Shown: piece by piece, positions 60,782-64,000 of the stretch
How positions within the stretch are numbered: position 1 is the first letter of the stretch
Layout: the number at the start of each line of letters is the position of its first letter
NCBI GenBank assembly: GCA_902806595.1
Contig: CADCXC010000010.1
Span: forward strand, 1,612,001 to 1,676,000
DNA length: 64,000 nucleotides
Direction: 5' to 3'
Origin: Pyrenopolyporus hunteri
Taxonomy: Eukaryota; Ascomycota; Sordariomycetes; Xylariales; Hypoxylaceae
Notes under the pieces: model-generated
Told to the model about the DNA's origin: nothing
The model's database searches: none
What the model saw: the letters and a program-made list of their open reading frames with translations, nothing else
Made by a program: the position numbers and the translations under genes

Positions 60782-61505
60782 ACATATTTGGGGACAGGTG
60801 TACGAAGAATCAAAGTAGATTCTCAGCATTACGGGAGGTTTGGATTGATTGTATATCACGATGGGGAATTTTGAATGAGCGATGTCTTCAAGCTCAGCTG
60901 GAGTTCGGGGGGCTGGACGACATGAGCGGACGAATTGCTGACGCTCCGCCTTCGTTGTGCTACGTTAGAACGTATGCTTATCGGGACATATTCAACATGT
61001 TTATAAGGAAAACATTTAAACGGATCTGCAATTAAAATCCGATGAGAAGATGATCATAGGCTGCCGACTGCCTACGATCAAGAATATCATATTATCAACT
61101 TTCCTCAAGCAATTCCCTATTAACGTGCCTATGAATTATCATATTAACGTCCCTATCCAATGTAGGTGACGAAATCTAACTGGAATTTTCTTTCTCGGTT
61201 TATTAGATCTCTAGATTGGGAGCTACTGCCAACGTAACTACGATAGTCTTGATATCTCTATCGCGGCGAGGCTGTTGTTCAATATTTTCGCAAACCCCTA
61301 ATTAGGGAGTCGCAACCTCGGCATCCTTCTCCGATTGCCTCCGAATCGTAAGACGGGCCGGGTTGGAGGTGGCCGATCCGTTAAGACTTTCTCCGCTAAA
61401 CCGGCCATTTCCTCCTGCCCGCAGTTCGTGCTCCCCGCTCATTCATCTTATCTTAACACGACAAACGCTCGAACCCTCCTCCCCGCCCCCGCTTCTCATT
61501 TGGCC
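60782..61505. other. Intergenic region
   Basis: The 3' flank of ADK2 and the promoter of the nucleoside hydrolase gene. No gene or repeat was recognised; a plus-strand frame of 85 codons begins at the ADK2 stop but lacks coding character. Confidence 0.5.
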
Positions 61506-62659
61506 ATGGTTCTCGGCCGAGCTGTTCTCGCCCTGTTTGCATTTCTTTTACCTATCACTAGTGGAACTAGAATCCTGAACCGCCGCGGTAAGCCCATAGT
61601 GATTGATACCGACATATTCTCCGATGTCGACGACGTCGGCTCCCTGGCAATCGCCAACGTGCTACACAACTACGGGCTAGCGGACCTGCGCGGCGTCGCT
61701 ATCAATACACATTCGAAGTATGGCGCCTTAGCCGCCAGCGTCATTAACACGTACTTCGGCAACGGGGACATCCCCATCGCGGCGATCCGGCCATTGACAA
61801 ACGAGACGTTCTTCGACAGTCGGGACTTCACGTGAGCCCCACGCCCTGCGACCTCAGTTCACCAATACCACTAACAGCGTAGGGCCATAGTCTAAGCGAG
61901 TACGCCAGCAAGATCGCCCACAACTGGCCCCGTTCACTCAACGACTCCTCCACCACCCCCACCCCCGTCGAGCTCTACCGCTCCATCCTGTCCTCAGCAC
62001 CGGATAACCAAAGCGTCACACTCATCTCCCTCGGCTTCCTAACCAACCTCGCCGCACTCCTAGCCAGCCCCCCCGACACCTTCTCGCCGCTCCCCGGCCC
62101 GGCCCTGATCTCTGCTAAAGTCCGTGAGCTCGTCGTCATGGGCGGCCGGTACCCGTCCGGCTGGGAATTCAACTTCGCCGGCGCCGACCCGGGCGCCGCG
62201 CGCGCCGTCGCCGCGGACTGGCCGCCCGGCGTGCCGCTCACGTATTCCGGGTACGAGCTCGGCCGGGCCGTCGTCTCCGGCGCGGGGCTGGCGAGCCTGG
62301 CGCCGCGGGACTCGCCGGTGCGCGCGGCGTACGAGTGGTACGTCGGGCGCTGCGGGACGGCGCGGGAGTCCTGGGACCCGCTGACGACGGTGTATGGGAT
62401 ACTAGGGCTGCGGGGGAGCGCCGAGGTCGGGGTCGGCGGGTGGTTCGAGTATGCGGGTGAGGGGGGGCGGAACGAGGTCGCGGAGGATGGGACGAATGCC
62501 TGGGTGGATGATGCTGGGGTTGCGAATCAGCATTGGTTGAGGCTGGCGGAGGGCGTGACGAATGCGAGTGTTGCGGAGGTGTTGACGCGGTTGTTTGCGC
62601 ATGATCCGAAGGAGGGGAGGTGTGCTGCGTATGGGTCGGGAGATCTCTTTGAGGCTTAA
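61506..62659 (+). CDS. Secreted nucleoside hydrolase (inosine-uridine type)
   Basis: Hydrolyses nucleosides to base and ribose, probably outside the cell. Exons by eye: 61506-61831 and 61891-62659, giving 364 residues. The 59-nt intron runs from GTGAGC, through a CCACTAAC branch point, to CCATAG; other nearby AGs would hit stops, so this acceptor is favoured. Residues 1-20 (RAVLALFAFLLPITSG) form a clear signal peptide. The calcium and ribose-binding signature is IVIDTDIFSDVDDVGSLAIA (31-50), the longer DTDxxSDVDD variant seen in fungal and some bacterial members. LISLGFLTNLAALL, ELVVMGGRYPSGWEFNF and the C-terminal NQHWLRLA follow the family order. The GC-rich second exon makes overlapping false ORFs. 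Substrate preference cannot be told; the product could feed purine salvage. Confidence 0.88.
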
Positions 62660-64000
62660 TTGGCGATGTACTTGAATAATTCACTTTCTGGCCCCTGTTT
62701 CGACTGCGTGGTTCTTCTAGTTTACATGAACACGTATGCTACTGGGTCAAGTTTTGTTGCTAAATGTAACCATTGATGAGAGGCTAAGTTGAATCACTCA
62801 AGAGACTAATAAATTTACGTTCCACTTTCCTTCCGCTTGAACTTCCTCTCTCTGTGTCTTTCTTTTTGATGTATCTATGGTGAGATCTTCCACCGAAGGT
62901 CTGGTGTCTACGGGTTATGTATATGGTGAAACTCCTCAAGTCAACCGCTTGCTAGACGGTTTGGATTCCCACCCTTTCCGTGTGTTAAGTGGTACGACCG
63001 ACCCCTATTTTTAGTCAAAATATCTGTAACGAGAAGCAGTGAATAGGGGCTTGCCAACAATTCGTGGACGATAGCTAGGTCGAATAAGAAGACTGCTACT
63101 ACCACGTCGCCTCAACAGGAACCCTGGCCAAGAATCACACGCGGGGTTATGGCGAATGTGATGATTCTTTTCCCAAACCGTTAACTTCATACAGCTCGAC
63201 GGTTAGCACGCCACGCCCAAGATCTCCAGCCCTTGCCCTCAATGCTGCTCTTCCATACCCTGCATACGTGGTATTTACAGTTATTAGCATGGTATCTGTT
63301 AGTTAACGAAAGCTATAAGGGCCTCCTACGTATCACGTAAATCCTGTGTGGCCATTACTAACATCCGTAGGATCTATGGTTCGCCCAACGGGGCTATGTT
63401 ATACTCATAGACCTAAACCAACCACAGCAAGGACATCCTTATATTGAGTCAGCCCAACGTCGTTTATACCCATCGTCTTCTTGATAGGTATGTATTGAAA
63501 CGCTATCATCCGACTTCAAGCGATCATTCCTGCGCTAGCAACTAACAGAAGCATACTCATAGTGCGGGGTTAGGCTATTATAACGGCTAGGCTGGGAATA
63601 GGAAGCGTTAATATCAAGCTTATCCCTAGCGCAGACGATTTCCTTATGGCTGACGCTTGCGCTTGTTAGGCCCGCTCTCCTACGGTACAGCATATCAAGG
63701 ACTATGTTTACATCGGGGCCGGACGCCCACGCCGTAGGCCTGCATCACATGGCGCCATTTCAGGTATGGAATCAATCCCATACATGAATCTGGCCAAGGA
63801 ACGTAGTCTTTCTTTGGGCGTGCGGCGGTACTGAGCCAGGTCTACTGAAGCTTTGGGACTTGACTTCCAAAGGATTCAACATGACTCGCATCCTTGCTTA
63901 TACCTTCGTAGCTAAGACACATCTTCCAACTGGTGAACTAGCCCAAATTCAAAGGTAAGCTTACATACACAAATCTACTTCCTATGTCATTTCCATGCTG
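62660..64000. other. Right-end intergenic region
   Basis: No coding sequence, repeat or RNA gene recognised up to the window edge. Confidence 0.5.

Noticed and set aside
61832..61890. Apparent frameshift between the two halves of the nucleoside hydrolase
   Set aside because: The first acceptors tried gave stops, but the CCATAG acceptor at 61890 restores the frame and the family sequence, so the gene is intact.

Overview
The window reads as nuclear DNA of a filamentous ascomycete (Pezizomycotina, probably Sordariomycetes). Genes carry short introns (about 50-90 nt, a few longer) with GTNNGT donors, CTAAC/CTGAC-like branch points and CAG/TAG acceptors. The products are fungal types: a Zn(II)2Cys6 regulator, PEX2, a Kap120-type importin and a PH-domain protein of the kind annotated as Meu6-like. 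Placement below class is a guess; the many CCTAGGTA palindromes between genes recall Xylariales-like genomes but prove nothing.

There are two compartments. Bases 1 to about 6,850 form an extremely AT-rich block (about 12% GC by hand count in the first 600 bases) with no credible gene. It looks like repeat DNA eroded by RIP (repeat-induced point mutation), but almost every surviving C sits in CpG. It still holds recognisable inverted repeats, a 123-bp direct duplication and an eroded CGTCG minisatellite. The change to ordinary sequence takes less than about 100 bases, and the first gene starts some 250 bases further on.

From 6.9 kb to 64 kb I support 13 protein-coding genes. In order they are: DUF423/TMEM256-like membrane protein (+), importin Kap120 (-), Zn(II)2Cys6 factor (-), PEX2 RING peroxin (+), an unnamed multi-pass membrane protein (+), adenine phosphoribosyltransferase (+), a Cys-rich protein with a Ser/Thr stalk (+), an Ala/Glu/Lys-rich PH-domain protein (-), a large F-box/LRR-like protein with a CxxC pair (+), mitochondrial lysyl-tRNA synthetase (-), TIM10 (+), mitochondrial adenylate kinase ADK2 (+), and a secreted nucleoside hydrolase (+). 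Splice sites were assigned by eye from frame, consensus and family expectation.

The layout is sparse. Long gene-free intervals (up to 10.7 kb at 40.4-51.2 kb) have ordinary base composition. One of them (20.2-21.35 kb, minus strand) contains coding-like text interrupted by TAG codons and looks like a decayed gene. The 42.2-43.1 kb stretch has weaker hints of oxidoreductase relics. Functionally, the clearest grouping is at 55.6-60.8 kb, where three mitochondrial genes lie side by side (lysyl-tRNA synthetase and TIM10 diverge from a shared 578-bp promoter, then ADK2). Two purine-salvage-type enzymes (APRT and nucleoside hydrolase) occur in the window but are 30 kb apart. No tRNA, rRNA, CRISPR array or intact transposon was recognised.
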